Below are positions 9,093-16,459 of a DNA stretch of 64,000 nucleotides, piece by piece. A program made the position numbers and the translations under genes. The DNA comes from Tropicimonas marinistellae. Its GTDB lineage: Bacteria; Pseudomonadota; Alphaproteobacteria; Rhodobacterales; Rhodobacteraceae. Every line of letters starts with the position of its first letter. The stretch's first letter is position 1. The notes under the pieces were generated by a model. The model worked only from the letters and a program-made list of their open reading frames with translations. It made no database searches and had not been told where the DNA came from. The DNA is taken from contig NZ_LNCI01000002.1 in NCBI RefSeq assembly GCF_001509585.1, positions 248,001 through 312,000 of the forward strand, given 5' to 3'.

Positions 9093-9812
9093 TCAGACGA
9101 ACATGTCGTCGCGCTTGGAGAAGATTTCCTCGCGGAACTCTTCCAACATCTTGAGGTGGGCGGTCATCTGGTGCGACGCGCGGTCAGGGTCATTCGCCCG
9201 GATCGCCTCGACGATCTTCCTGTGATGCTCGATCGCCGCCGCGTCGTGGTGCGCCACCTGCAATTCGACATATCGAATACGGTTCAGGTGGGCGCGGATC
9301 GCTGAGACCGTATCCAGTAGCGTCGTGTTGCCGGCGAGCCGCATGATCGCGCAGTGGAATTCCTCGTCGAGCCGCGTGAAGGCGGTGTAGTCCTTTGCTT
9401 CGACCGATCTGGTCTGAGCGGCGATCAGCCTGTCGATCTCGTCGTCGAACAACCGGCCTTCGGGGTCGCTGGCCGACCACTTCCGCGCCGCCTCGGCGAC
9501 TGCGTGCACCTCCAGCACTTCGCGCACTTCTTGCGATTCGCGCACCTTGTCGCGCGACAGGTAGCTGACCCGCGCACCGCGCTGCGGCAATACCTCCAAC
9601 AGGTCGGCCATTGCGAGCCGAAAGAACGCCTGACGTACGGGCGTCCGGCTCACGCCGAATTCGGCGGCAATCTCGTTCTCGAAGATCATGTGGCCAGGCG
9701 GGTATTCGAGCGTCACGATCCGTGTTTGCAACTGGTCGAAGATCACGCCTTCGAGTGTTCCGCCCGCGGCGCGCCGTTCAGCGACAAGTCTTTCAGCCTT
9801 TCCGCGGCTCAC
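9093..9812 (-). CDS. GntR/FadR-family transcriptional regulator (FCD domain)
   Basis: A 239-residue regulator. Residues about 20-90 form a winged helix-turn-helix (FENEIAAEFGVSRTPVRQAF is the GntR signature), and the rest is an all-helical FCD ligand domain with metal/carboxylate-binding residues in EEFHCAIMRLAGN and the His-rich HHDAAAIEHHRKIVEAI segment. This subfamily usually binds uronates, galactonate or related acids. The start is GTG 9810-9812, with GGGAGG seven bases upstream; the nearby ATG is out of frame. It sits between the two enolase-superfamily genes and probably represses both arms of the sugar-acid locus; a candidate operator is at 11074-11087. Confidence 0.9.
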   Translation of the reverse strand: MSRGKAERLVAERRAAGGTLEGVIFDQLQTRIVTLEYPPGHMIFENEIAAEFGVSRTPVRQAFFRLAMADLLEVLPQRGARVSYLSRDKVRESQEVREVLEVHAVAEAARKWSASDPEGRLFDDEIDRLIAAQTRSVEAKDYTAFTRLDEEFHCAIMRLAGNTTLLDTVSAIRAHLNRIRYVELQVAHHDAAAIEHHRKIVEAIRANDPDRASHQMTAHLKMLEEFREEIFSKRDDMFV

Positions 9813-9879
9813 TTCATTCCTCCCGATTCTGACACGCGTTGCAGCATGTCATTGCAGCTCGTGCTTTTCTTCCTCCCGT

Positions 9880-11016
9880 CTATTTGCTTCCGCCTTCGAA
9901 AGCACGTTTCAAACTATCAGTATCCAACCTGACACGTTCAAGAGCGGCGTGGTCGAAGACCACCCCGTGCCCGGGCCGATCCGGCGGACGGGCGACCGCG
10001 CCCTCGACGACAATGGGCTCGGCGAGAAGGCCCAGTTCCGTGAAACTCCCGCCAACGACATTCTCCAGCATGAACCCGTTGGGGATACCGCATAGACCCT
10101 GCAGAGACAGTTCCATCATGTAATGCGGCGCCATCGGGCGGCCGAACGCCTGTGCCAGATGCGCGATCCTGAGCCATTCGGTGAAACCGCCGACGAAGGC
10201 GATGTCGGCCTGGACAAAATCCACCGCGCCCACGGTTAGATAGTCGAGAAACTGGCTCCGGGAAAACAGGCTTTCACCGAGCGCAATCGGTGTGTTGATG
10301 GACCGCTTGAGTGCCGCGTGCCCGGAGATGTCATCGCAGCGCAGCGGTTCTTCGATCCATCCAAGCCCGAGGTCGGCGAAACGCGACGCCTTTGCTACAG
10401 CCTCGCTCGCAGTCCATTTCTGGTTCAGATCGACAAAGACCCTGCCACCACTCCCCAGCAATTCGGATGTGCGGACGATCCGCTCCAAGTCGTTGTCAAT
10501 CTCGGCGCGGCCGATCTTGATCTTGATGGCACGGTAGCCGCGCGCGATGTAGTCTTTCACGCGTCCCAGGTAATCGTCGATCCCGTCGCTCTCGGAGAGG
10601 TTGATTTCCGATATGTAGGCCGGGATTTCCGGGCGCGTACCTCCAAAGAGCCGCCAGAGCGGCTGTTGATGTATCTTGCCGATCAGGTCCCACACGGCAA
10701 CGTCGAACGCGGCAATTGCAAGGGTATTGACCCCGGTTCCGAGGCGGCGGGACTGGCGTTGCAACTTCTGCAGAATGCGTTCGTAGTCGAGTGGGTCCAT
10801 GCCGATGACCAGTGGCGCAAGGTAGGTCTCCGCCAATTCCGCAATCGCGCTGCCGCCTATGTCGACCGAATAGGTGAACCCAACACCGTGCAGTCCGGTA
10901 CTGGTCTTCATTTCGACCATCACGAATTCCAGCGCCTGCACCTTGTTGGTGGCGTCCTCCCACGGAACGCTCGGCGGGAGTCGATACGACGAAACCTCAA
11001 TTTTCTCGATCTTCAT
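9880..11016 (-). CDS. Mandelate racemase/muconate lactonizing enzyme family protein (enolase superfamily)
   Basis: A 378-residue enolase-superfamily enzyme with a complete mandelate-racemase-type active site: KxK in YRAIKIKIGRAEID, Asp in RVFVDLNQKW, Glu in LGWIEEPLRCDD, Glu in IALGESLFSR and a C-terminal His in RPMAPHYMMELS. The family performs racemisation, cycloisomerisation or dehydration of hydroxy acids. It differs from the neighbouring 7835-8950 protein, so the locus holds two distinct enzymes rather than a duplication. I chose ATG 11014-11016; upstream in-frame codons have no ribosome site. It is the first gene of the minus arm, divergent from the TRAP operon. Confidence 0.9.
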   Translation of the reverse strand: MKIEKIEVSSYRLPPSVPWEDATNKVQALEFVMVEMKTSTGLHGVGFTYSVDIGGSAIAELAETYLAPLVIGMDPLDYERILQKLQRQSRRLGTGVNTLAIAAFDVAVWDLIGKIHQQPLWRLFGGTRPEIPAYISEINLSESDGIDDYLGRVKDYIARGYRAIKIKIGRAEIDNDLERIVRTSELLGSGGRVFVDLNQKWTASEAVAKASRFADLGLGWIEEPLRCDDISGHAALKRSINTPIALGESLFSRSQFLDYLTVGAVDFVQADIAFVGGFTEWLRIAHLAQAFGRPMAPHYMMELSLQGLCGIPNGFMLENVVGGSFTELGLLAEPIVVEGAVARPPDRPGHGVVFDHAALERVRLDTDSLKRAFEGGSK

Positions 11017-11444
11017 GGCGCCCGTCCTGGCCCGGAAACTCATTTCTTTCAGGCAATAACTACCGTGTTGCATACTTGGATACAAGTGTGTAAGTTCTGC
11101 CTGCCGCGAAATGGAGGAGATTTCGAGCGTGCAGATCAGGGGCAGTTCAGGGAGAGGTCGGTGTTGCAGCGAACGCGGCAGAACACCCAATTCCGGGACG
11201 GCACCGGTGGGCGCTCGGCGGGCAGTCAGGCGAGGGGATAACGCCGTCGCAGGCGTCCCGGATCTCGCGCGGCCGTCGCGATCAATCGGAACCGAGAACG
11301 CGCTTCGGTATCGCCGGGGCCTTGTTTCGACCCTTCTTGAGCGCCGGGCGTCTGACCGGCGTTGTGAACCTGACCAAAGCGACCCTTGCCAAGGCCATTC
11401 ATCCGAACGGCAGAACCGACCACCAGACCCTTAGGGAGAGAAGA
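11017..11444. promoter_or_regulatory. Divergent control region of the sugar-acid locus
   Basis: These 428 bases lie between the minus-strand enolase-superfamily gene and the plus-strand TRAP operon, so both promoters should be here. The only clear signal is the palindrome at 11074-11087. Between about 11100 and 11430 there are open frames on several strands but no recognisable protein. Confidence 0.5.
11074..11087. promoter_or_regulatory. Candidate GntR operator
   Basis: The sequence ACTTGGATACAAGT is a palindrome with arms ACTTG and CAAGT around GATA. FadR/UxuR-type GntR proteins often bind TTGTATACAA-like sites, and the core TTGGATACAA is close to that. It lies 58 bases upstream of the enolase-superfamily start in the divergent intergenic region. 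Binding by the GntR protein at 9093-9812 is inference. Confidence 0.45.
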
Positions 11445-12431
11445 ATGAAGCAGATATTCGCATCAGCCGTCGCGGCACTCATCGGCGGCATGCTTGTGAC
11501 CGGCAGCACCGAGGCGCAGTCCGTCGTGCTCAAATACGGCGAACTCAATCCGGATTCGCACCCGATGACCGTGATCGCGAATGAATTCGCACGCCTGGTC
11601 AAGGAAAAGAGCGATGGCGATATCGTCGTTGATGTCTTCCCGTCGAGCCAGCTTGGCGACGAGCGGACCGAGCTTCAGGCGCTTCAAATGGGTGCCGTCG
11701 ACATGTTCCGCGCCAATGCTGTCAGCCTTGGCGACTTTGGCGCAACGAAGTCCAACCTCTTCTCGCTTCCCTATCTGTTCCGCGACCGTGACCACCTCTG
11801 GGCCGTCCTGAACAGCGAAATCGGGCAGGATATCCTGGGCGATGTGCAGGCCTCCGGCACACGCATGGTAGGGGTCGCTTTCATGGAAGAAGGGCAGCGT
11901 AACTTCTTCTTCCGCGATGCGCCGGTCTCCGACCTTGCCGGTATCCAGGGCAAGAAAATCCGCGTTCCGCAGACCCAGATCCTGCTCGACACAGTCAAGG
12001 CCTTCGGTGCTTCGCCGACGCCGATTTCCTATTCCGAGCTCTACTCCGCCCTGCAGACCGGTGTCGTGGACGGTGCCGAAAACCCGCCGACCGGATATCT
12101 TGCCAACAATTTCTACGAAGTCGCGCCCTACTACATGATTGACGGCCACACTTACAGCCCGTCGATCATGGTCATGTCGGAACTGACGTGGAACAAGATG
12201 ACACCGGAGCAGCAGGCGATCATCAGCGAAGCAGCTCGCGAGACGGAAGAGTTCAACAAGACGCTTGCAGCAGATGCGGACGCCAAGGCATACGACGAAC
12301 TCAAGGAGAAGGGTGCCACGATCATCACCGTCACCGACCTGGCCGATTGGCCGAAATCGGTGGAGCCGGTTTACCAGAAATACGGTGCCGAATTCACCGA
12401 CGTAATCCAGCAGATCCTCGCCGTCGAATGA
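11445..12431 (+). CDS. TRAP transporter substrate-binding protein DctP (sugar-acid locus)
   Basis: A 328-residue periplasmic binding protein of the DctP family. Residues 1-24 form a signal peptide ending STEAQS. The conserved Arg that salt-bridges the substrate carboxylate is expected in the GKKIRVPQTQI block, followed by the family Asn/Gly region VDGAENPPTGY. It captures an organic acid and hands it to the DctQM permease encoded next. The start is ATG 11445 with GGGAGAGAAG upstream. A perfect hairpin (12448-12482) follows the stop codon. The context of sugar-acid enzymes on both sides suggests a uronate, aldonate or aldarate substrate, but this is not provable from sequence. Confidence 0.92.
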   Translation: MKQIFASAVAALIGGMLVTGSTEAQSVVLKYGELNPDSHPMTVIANEFARLVKEKSDGDIVVDVFPSSQLGDERTELQALQMGAVDMFRANAVSLGDFGATKSNLFSLPYLFRDRDHLWAVLNSEIGQDILGDVQASGTRMVGVAFMEEGQRNFFFRDAPVSDLAGIQGKKIRVPQTQILLDTVKAFGASPTPISYSELYSALQTGVVDGAENPPTGYLANNFYEVAPYYMIDGHTYSPSIMVMSELTWNKMTPEQQAIISEAARETEEFNKTLAADADAKAYDELKEKGATIITVTDLADWPKSVEPVYQKYGAEFTDVIQQILAVE

Positions 12432-12447
12432 TCTGAGACAGTGAAAG

Positions 12448-12482
12448 CGGGGGCCCAGCCACGTTGCAAGTCAGGGCCCCCG
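12448..12482 (+). terminator. Intercistronic hairpin between dctP and dctQ
   Basis: CGGGGGCCC (12448-12456) pairs perfectly with GGGCCCCCG (12474-12482) around a 17-base loop. There is no T-run, so it is unlikely to be a full terminator. Such stems usually protect the upstream message or attenuate read-through, so that the binding protein is made in excess over the permease. Confidence 0.65.
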
Positions 12483-12515
12483 ACTTCACCGCTGGATGAA
12501 GGGCGGAATTTTTCC

Positions 12516-13019
12516 ATGAAACTGCAAACCTTTACCGAGCCCGTCTACGCGTTCGTGCGCGTCGTCTGCAACGTGATGCTGGCGATCCAGGTTGTACTGA
12601 TCTGCTACGTCGTCTTCGCGCGCTTCGTGCTGAACAATTCCCCGTCCTGGGGCGAGGAATTCTCGCTCCTGCTGATGGTGTGGTTCTGCCTCCTGAGCCC
12701 CGCCGAAGCGTTGAAGGAAAACAGGCACCTCGCGATTACGTTGCTTGAGAAAGTCCTTCCGGGGCCCGTGATCCGGGTGGTCGATGCCGTCAACCACGTC
12801 CTTATCCTTGTCTTCGCCGTCTTCATGGTTGTTGAGGGGACCGGCCTGGCGGAGCTGACGGTCCGGAACATCATGCCCGGCATGGGGGTCTCCGCGACCT
12901 GGCTCTATGCCTCCGTGCCGGTTGCCGGCGCGATCCTTGCCATGGCCGCTGTCGAACGGTTGATCGAGATCCTTTCGATCCCCGGCAAAGACTACCTCGA
13001 ACTTGGGTGCAAGAACTGA
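12516..13019 (+). CDS. TRAP transporter small permease subunit DctQ
   Basis: A 167-residue inner-membrane protein with four predicted helices (about residues 16-38, 50-66, 90-110 and 130-150). SWGEEFSLLLMVWFCLLSPAEA is split by the family signature around the E-E pair, which is typical of DctQ. It is the small subunit that partners the DctM channel. The start at ATG 12516 begins after the hairpin; ribosome site GGGCGGAA is weak. DctM begins one base after its stop codon. Confidence 0.9.
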   Translation: MKLQTFTEPVYAFVRVVCNVMLAIQVVLICYVVFARFVLNNSPSWGEEFSLLLMVWFCLLSPAEALKENRHLAITLLEKVLPGPVIRVVDAVNHVLILVFAVFMVVEGTGLAELTVRNIMPGMGVSATWLYASVPVAGAILAMAAVERLIEILSIPGKDYLELGCKN

Positions 13020-13020
13020 C

Positions 13021-14322
13021 ATGGAGATTCTCTCCGATATCCCCGCGACGATCCTGTTGATCGGATCGTTCCTCCTGATGATCGGGCTCCGTTTGCCGAT
13101 CGTGTTCGCCATCGGCCTCTCCAGCGTGATGACGACATTCTATCTCGGGCTGCCATTGCAGATGGTGGCGCAGAACATGGTAAAGGGCCTCAACGTCTTC
13201 GTCCTTCTCGCAGTGCCGTTCTTCATCCTCGCCGGCGATATCATGGCTGCTGGGGGTATCGCCGACAAACTGGTGCGCTTCGCCAATTCTCTCGTCGGCT
13301 GGATGCGCGGCGGGCTGGCGATGGTGAACATCCTCGCTTCGATGTTCTTCGGGGGTATATCCGGCTCCTCCGCTGCTGACACAACGGCTGTCGGCAAGAT
13401 GCTCATCCCGATGATGAACCGACAGGGCTATGACGCTCCGTTTTCCACAGCGGTCACGATCACCAGTTCGGTGCAAGGGGTTCTCGTCCCGCCGAGCCAC
13501 AACATGGTCATCTATGCGCTGGCGGCGGGTGGTGTCTCCATCGGCGGTCTGTTCCTTGCGGGGATGGTGCCAGGCATCCTGCTTGGCGTGGCGCTGATGA
13601 TCTACAGCTACGTCATCTCCCGTGTGCGGCAGTATCCGACTGGCGACAGGTTCAGCGTCCGGGAACTGGCCCGCAGCTTTTGGAGCGCCATTCTGGGCCT
13701 CGGCACCGTGCTGATCGTCGTCGTCGGGGTCATCTCGGGTGTCTTCACCGCGACCGAATCCGCGGCCATCGCGACGGCCTACGCCTTCTTCATCACCTTC
13801 TTCGTCTATCGCGAGATCCCGCTCACGGAGATCTGGCCGATCCTGACGCGCTCCATCAAGACGCTCGGCATCGTGATGATCCTGATCGGCACGTCGACGG
13901 CCTTCGGCTGGCTTCTCGCCTATCTCAAAGTGCCGGCGCTGATCGCCCATTCGATCTTCTCGATCTCCGAGAACCCGATTATCGTGCTGCTGATCATCAA
14001 CCTGTTCCTGCTCTTCATGGGCGCGCTGATGGACATGTCGTCGCTGATCCTGATCTGTACGCCGATCCTTCTGCCGATCGCGAAGCAGGTCGGTATAGAC
14101 CCGATCCATTTTGGTGTGATCCTCGTTCTCAATCTCGGCATCGGGCTTCTGACCCCACCCGTGGGCAGCACGCTCTTCCTCGGTAGTGCGATCTCCGGGG
14201 TGAGCATCGAACGGATCAGCAAAGCGACCCTGCCGTTCTATGCTGTCATGCTGGTCATGTTGCTATTGGTGACGTTCGTTCCGGCGCTGTCGATGACCAT
14301 GCCCGGGCTACTCATGAAATGA
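13021..14322 (+). CDS. TRAP transporter large permease subunit DctM
   Basis: A 433-residue permease with about 12 hydrophobic segments, the normal DctM length. Family blocks include FFILAGDIMAAGGIADKLVR, FFGGISGSSAADTTAVGK (re-entrant hairpin with Ser-Gly-Ser) and GLLTPPVGSTLFLGSAISG near the C-terminus. It is the Na+-driven translocator for the ligand bound by DctP (11445-12431). It starts at ATG 13021, one base after the DctQ stop. The next gene, a UxaA-like subunit, follows after 91 bases on the same strand, so transport and breakdown are probably co-expressed. Confidence 0.94.
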   Translation: MEILSDIPATILLIGSFLLMIGLRLPIVFAIGLSSVMTTFYLGLPLQMVAQNMVKGLNVFVLLAVPFFILAGDIMAAGGIADKLVRFANSLVGWMRGGLAMVNILASMFFGGISGSSAADTTAVGKMLIPMMNRQGYDAPFSTAVTITSSVQGVLVPPSHNMVIYALAAGGVSIGGLFLAGMVPGILLGVALMIYSYVISRVRQYPTGDRFSVRELARSFWSAILGLGTVLIVVVGVISGVFTATESAAIATAYAFFITFFVYREIPLTEIWPILTRSIKTLGIVMILIGTSTAFGWLLAYLKVPALIAHSIFSISENPIIVLLIINLFLLFMGALMDMSSLILICTPILLPIAKQVGIDPIHFGVILVLNLGIGLLTPPVGSTLFLGSAISGVSIERISKATLPFYAVMLVMLLLVTFVPALSMTMPGLLMK

Positions 14323-14413
14323 GTGAATATCCCCGCGGTTGGGTACAGCCGGGAAGCGATATCAAGCCTCTGTCACAGGTGGCACCAATTCGACGAAGGG
14401 AGCGGGTTATACT

Positions 14414-14725
14414 ATGTCAGAGCTCGACGATGGGCCGTTCTCGGACCTGATTCTTCTCGATCCCGCCGACAACATCGCGGTACTCGCACGTGGCGCCGAA
14501 GCGGGGCGGGTGGAGGCGGTCGGCAGTGGCACCGTCACCCTCGCCGAGACGCTCGGCATGGGCCACAAAGTGGCCGTGAAACCGATTGCCCGAGGCGATG
14601 ATGTGCTGAAATACGGCTTTCCCATCGGAGTTGCGCGTTGCGACATCGCTCCGGGCTCACATGTTCACCTGCACAACCTCGAAAGCCGCTACACCGTCAT
14701 TCGGGATTGGGAGGCGCAGTCGTGA
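14414..14725 (+). CDS. UxaA family hydro-lyase, small (SAF-domain) subunit
   Basis: A 103-residue protein made only of the SAF domain found at the N-terminus of altronate/galactarate dehydratases. Visible blocks are LLDPADNIAVLARG, GMGHKVAVKPIARGDDVLKY (His and Lys conserved) and GFPIGVARCDIAPGSHVHLH, the typical His-rich end. It should pair with the large subunit encoded at 14722-15933, whose start overlaps its stop codon (GTGA). Split UxaA enzymes include altronate-type dehydratases and (R)-sulfolactate sulfo-lyase (SuyA). The uronate context favours a sugar-acid dehydratase; SuyA is the alternative. Confidence 0.85.
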   Translation: MSELDDGPFSDLILLDPADNIAVLARGAEAGRVEAVGSGTVTLAETLGMGHKVAVKPIARGDDVLKYGFPIGVARCDIAPGSHVHLHNLESRYTVIRDWEAQS

Positions 14726-15933
14726 CCGACACCATCGAAATGCGGGCCTGGCCACGGACGGATGGCCGCAAGGGCATTCGCAACACCGTCGTCGTGGCCT
14801 ATCTCGTCGAATGCGCCCACCATGTCGCCCGCGCTATAGCCCAGCCCTACGAGGGGCGGGATGTTCATGTCATCGGGTTTCCCGGCTGCTTCCCGAACGA
14901 CTATGCACAGACCATGATGGAATCCCTCTGCACCCATCCGAATGTCGGGGGGGTGCTGCTGGTTTCGCTCGGCTGCGAGAACTTCCAGAAACGCCGACTG
15001 CGCGATGTGATCGAGGCTTCCGGCCGGCCGGTAGACCTCGTCACGATTCAGGCGTCCGGCGGCACAAGGAGCGCCATCGCCAGTGGGCGGAAGTGGGTTG
15101 CGGAGACGCGCGACGCGCTCGACGTCCAGCCGACTGTCCCCATGTCTCCCTCGGAACTGGTGATCGGAACCATCTGCGGCGGATCGGATGCCACATCGGG
15201 CATTGCGGGCAACCCTGCTGCCGGGCGGGCCTTCGACCTGCTCGTTGCCGAGGGCGCGACCTGCATCTTCGAAGAGACAGGCGAACTCATCGGATGCGAA
15301 CAGATCATGGCAGAGCGCGCAGCCACACCGGAAATCGGGGAGGCGCTGATCGACACAGTGCAGAAGGCTGTGCGTTACTACGATGCCATGGGCTACGGCT
15401 CGTTTTCGCAGGGAAACGCCGAAGGCGGCCTGTCCACCATCGAAGAGAAGTCGCTCGGAGCCTACGCGAAATCGGGCCACTCGCGGATTAGCGGGATCAT
15501 CAAGCCAGGTATCGCGCCACCCACCGCCGGGCTCTACCTGCTCGATGTGGTTCCCGATGGCGCGCCGCGCTTCGGCTTCCCGAACATCAACGACACCGCC
15601 GAAATCGTCGAGCTTATCTCGTGCGGGGCGCATGCGGTGATCTTCGTGACCGGGCGCGGCTCCGTCGTCGGGTCCGCCATTTCGCCGGTACTGAAGGTCT
15701 GCGCCAACCCTGAAACCTATGCCCGCATGGCGGAGGACATGGATGTGAACGCCGGTCGGATTCTGACCGACAAGGCAACGCTTGACGGCGTCGGCGCCGA
15801 GATTCGCGACAAACTGGTTGGCCTCGCGCGCGGCAGTCGTTCGGCATCCGAAGACCTCGGGCACCATGAATTCGTTCTAACCTACAAATCCTTCGAGCCG
15901 CTCGGTCCCAATTGCCTGCCCGCTGCAGTATAG
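14722..15933 (+). CDS. UxaA family hydro-lyase, large subunit (altronate/galactarate dehydratase-type)
   Basis: A 403-residue catalytic subunit of the UxaA/GarD/SuyB family, which removes water (or sulfite) from hydroxy acids using Fe2+. RTDGRKGIRNTVVVAYLVEC is split around the family Gly-Arg-Asn; later come VIGFPGCFPNDYA, VLLVSLGCENFQ, IGTICGGSDATSGI, FEETGELIGCEQ and GSVVGSAISPVLKVCANPE, with conserved Cys residues. The start is GTG 14722, overlapping the small-subunit stop by four bases. Together with UxaC and the two enolase-superfamily proteins this suggests breakdown of a uronate or aldarate to a 2-keto-3-deoxy acid. No KDG kinase or aldolase is in the window. Confidence 0.88.
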   Translation: MTDTIEMRAWPRTDGRKGIRNTVVVAYLVECAHHVARAIAQPYEGRDVHVIGFPGCFPNDYAQTMMESLCTHPNVGGVLLVSLGCENFQKRRLRDVIEASGRPVDLVTIQASGGTRSAIASGRKWVAETRDALDVQPTVPMSPSELVIGTICGGSDATSGIAGNPAAGRAFDLLVAEGATCIFEETGELIGCEQIMAERAATPEIGEALIDTVQKAVRYYDAMGYGSFSQGNAEGGLSTIEEKSLGAYAKSGHSRISGIIKPGIAPPTAGLYLLDVVPDGAPRFGFPNINDTAEIVELISCGAHAVIFVTGRGSVVGSAISPVLKVCANPETYARMAEDMDVNAGRILTDKATLDGVGAEIRDKLVGLARGSRSASEDLGHHEFVLTYKSFEPLGPNCLPAAV

Positions 15934-16459
15934 GTATTACACGGCGTAATTGCTTGAAGTTATGCCGCGATTCACTTCGTTAATTCAAGCGGTTAGGTCG
16001 GCGACGTGCCGAAGTCCGCGTTTCCCTGCCGCGTTGGTAGGTTCCTTGTCAATTTCGGTTACGCTTCATTTGAGCGAGTACGTCGACCGCCTTTCACTCG
16101 TTGACGATAGCGCGCCCGAGATAGGCGATCTTGCCGCCGATTGCTTCGTGACGGGGTCGGCCACATTCAAGCGACCGGTGGGCCGCGGCTGCTACCTGCG
16201 GCTCTGCTCGGCATGGATATTGCCGAACATCAGCGTCCACCGCCGGATTGATTTTCTTTCGGGAGAGGGGACATCTCGATCCCCCGTCCGGCGAGCAAGG
16301 CTCCGCGCCTTGAAAACCAAGCGCGAGCCAAGAGCAGAGCCGCACGGTTTGCGGGATGACCACAGCAGGAACCCGTGGCCGGTGACGGAGCGGTGGCGCG
16401 TGCGGGCCCGTTTATCTGACCTTCGCAAGCGCCAACCAGGAAACGCGACGGCGCCCAAG
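15934..16459. other. Gene-free stretch between UxaA and the OLD-like ATPase
   Basis: About 525 bases at the 3' ends of two convergent genes. The start (15934-16010) is clearly more AT-rich than its surroundings. Open frames exist on both strands (for example minus 16094-16363) but none has a recognisable family or ribosome site. No T-tailed terminator was found. The composition change fits a join between the catabolic locus and a separately acquired block. Confidence 0.45.

Noticed and set aside
12871-14109. Long open frame antisense to dctM (over 400 codons)
   Set aside because: It is a codon-position shadow: Asp/Arg/His-rich low-complexity translation over a clear DctM gene.
14414-15933. 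(R)-Sulfolactate sulfo-lyase (SuyAB) as the identity of the split UxaA pair
   Set aside because: The split organisation fits, but the surrounding UxaC, enolase-superfamily and GntR genes favour a sugar-acid dehydratase. Not excluded, only ranked second.
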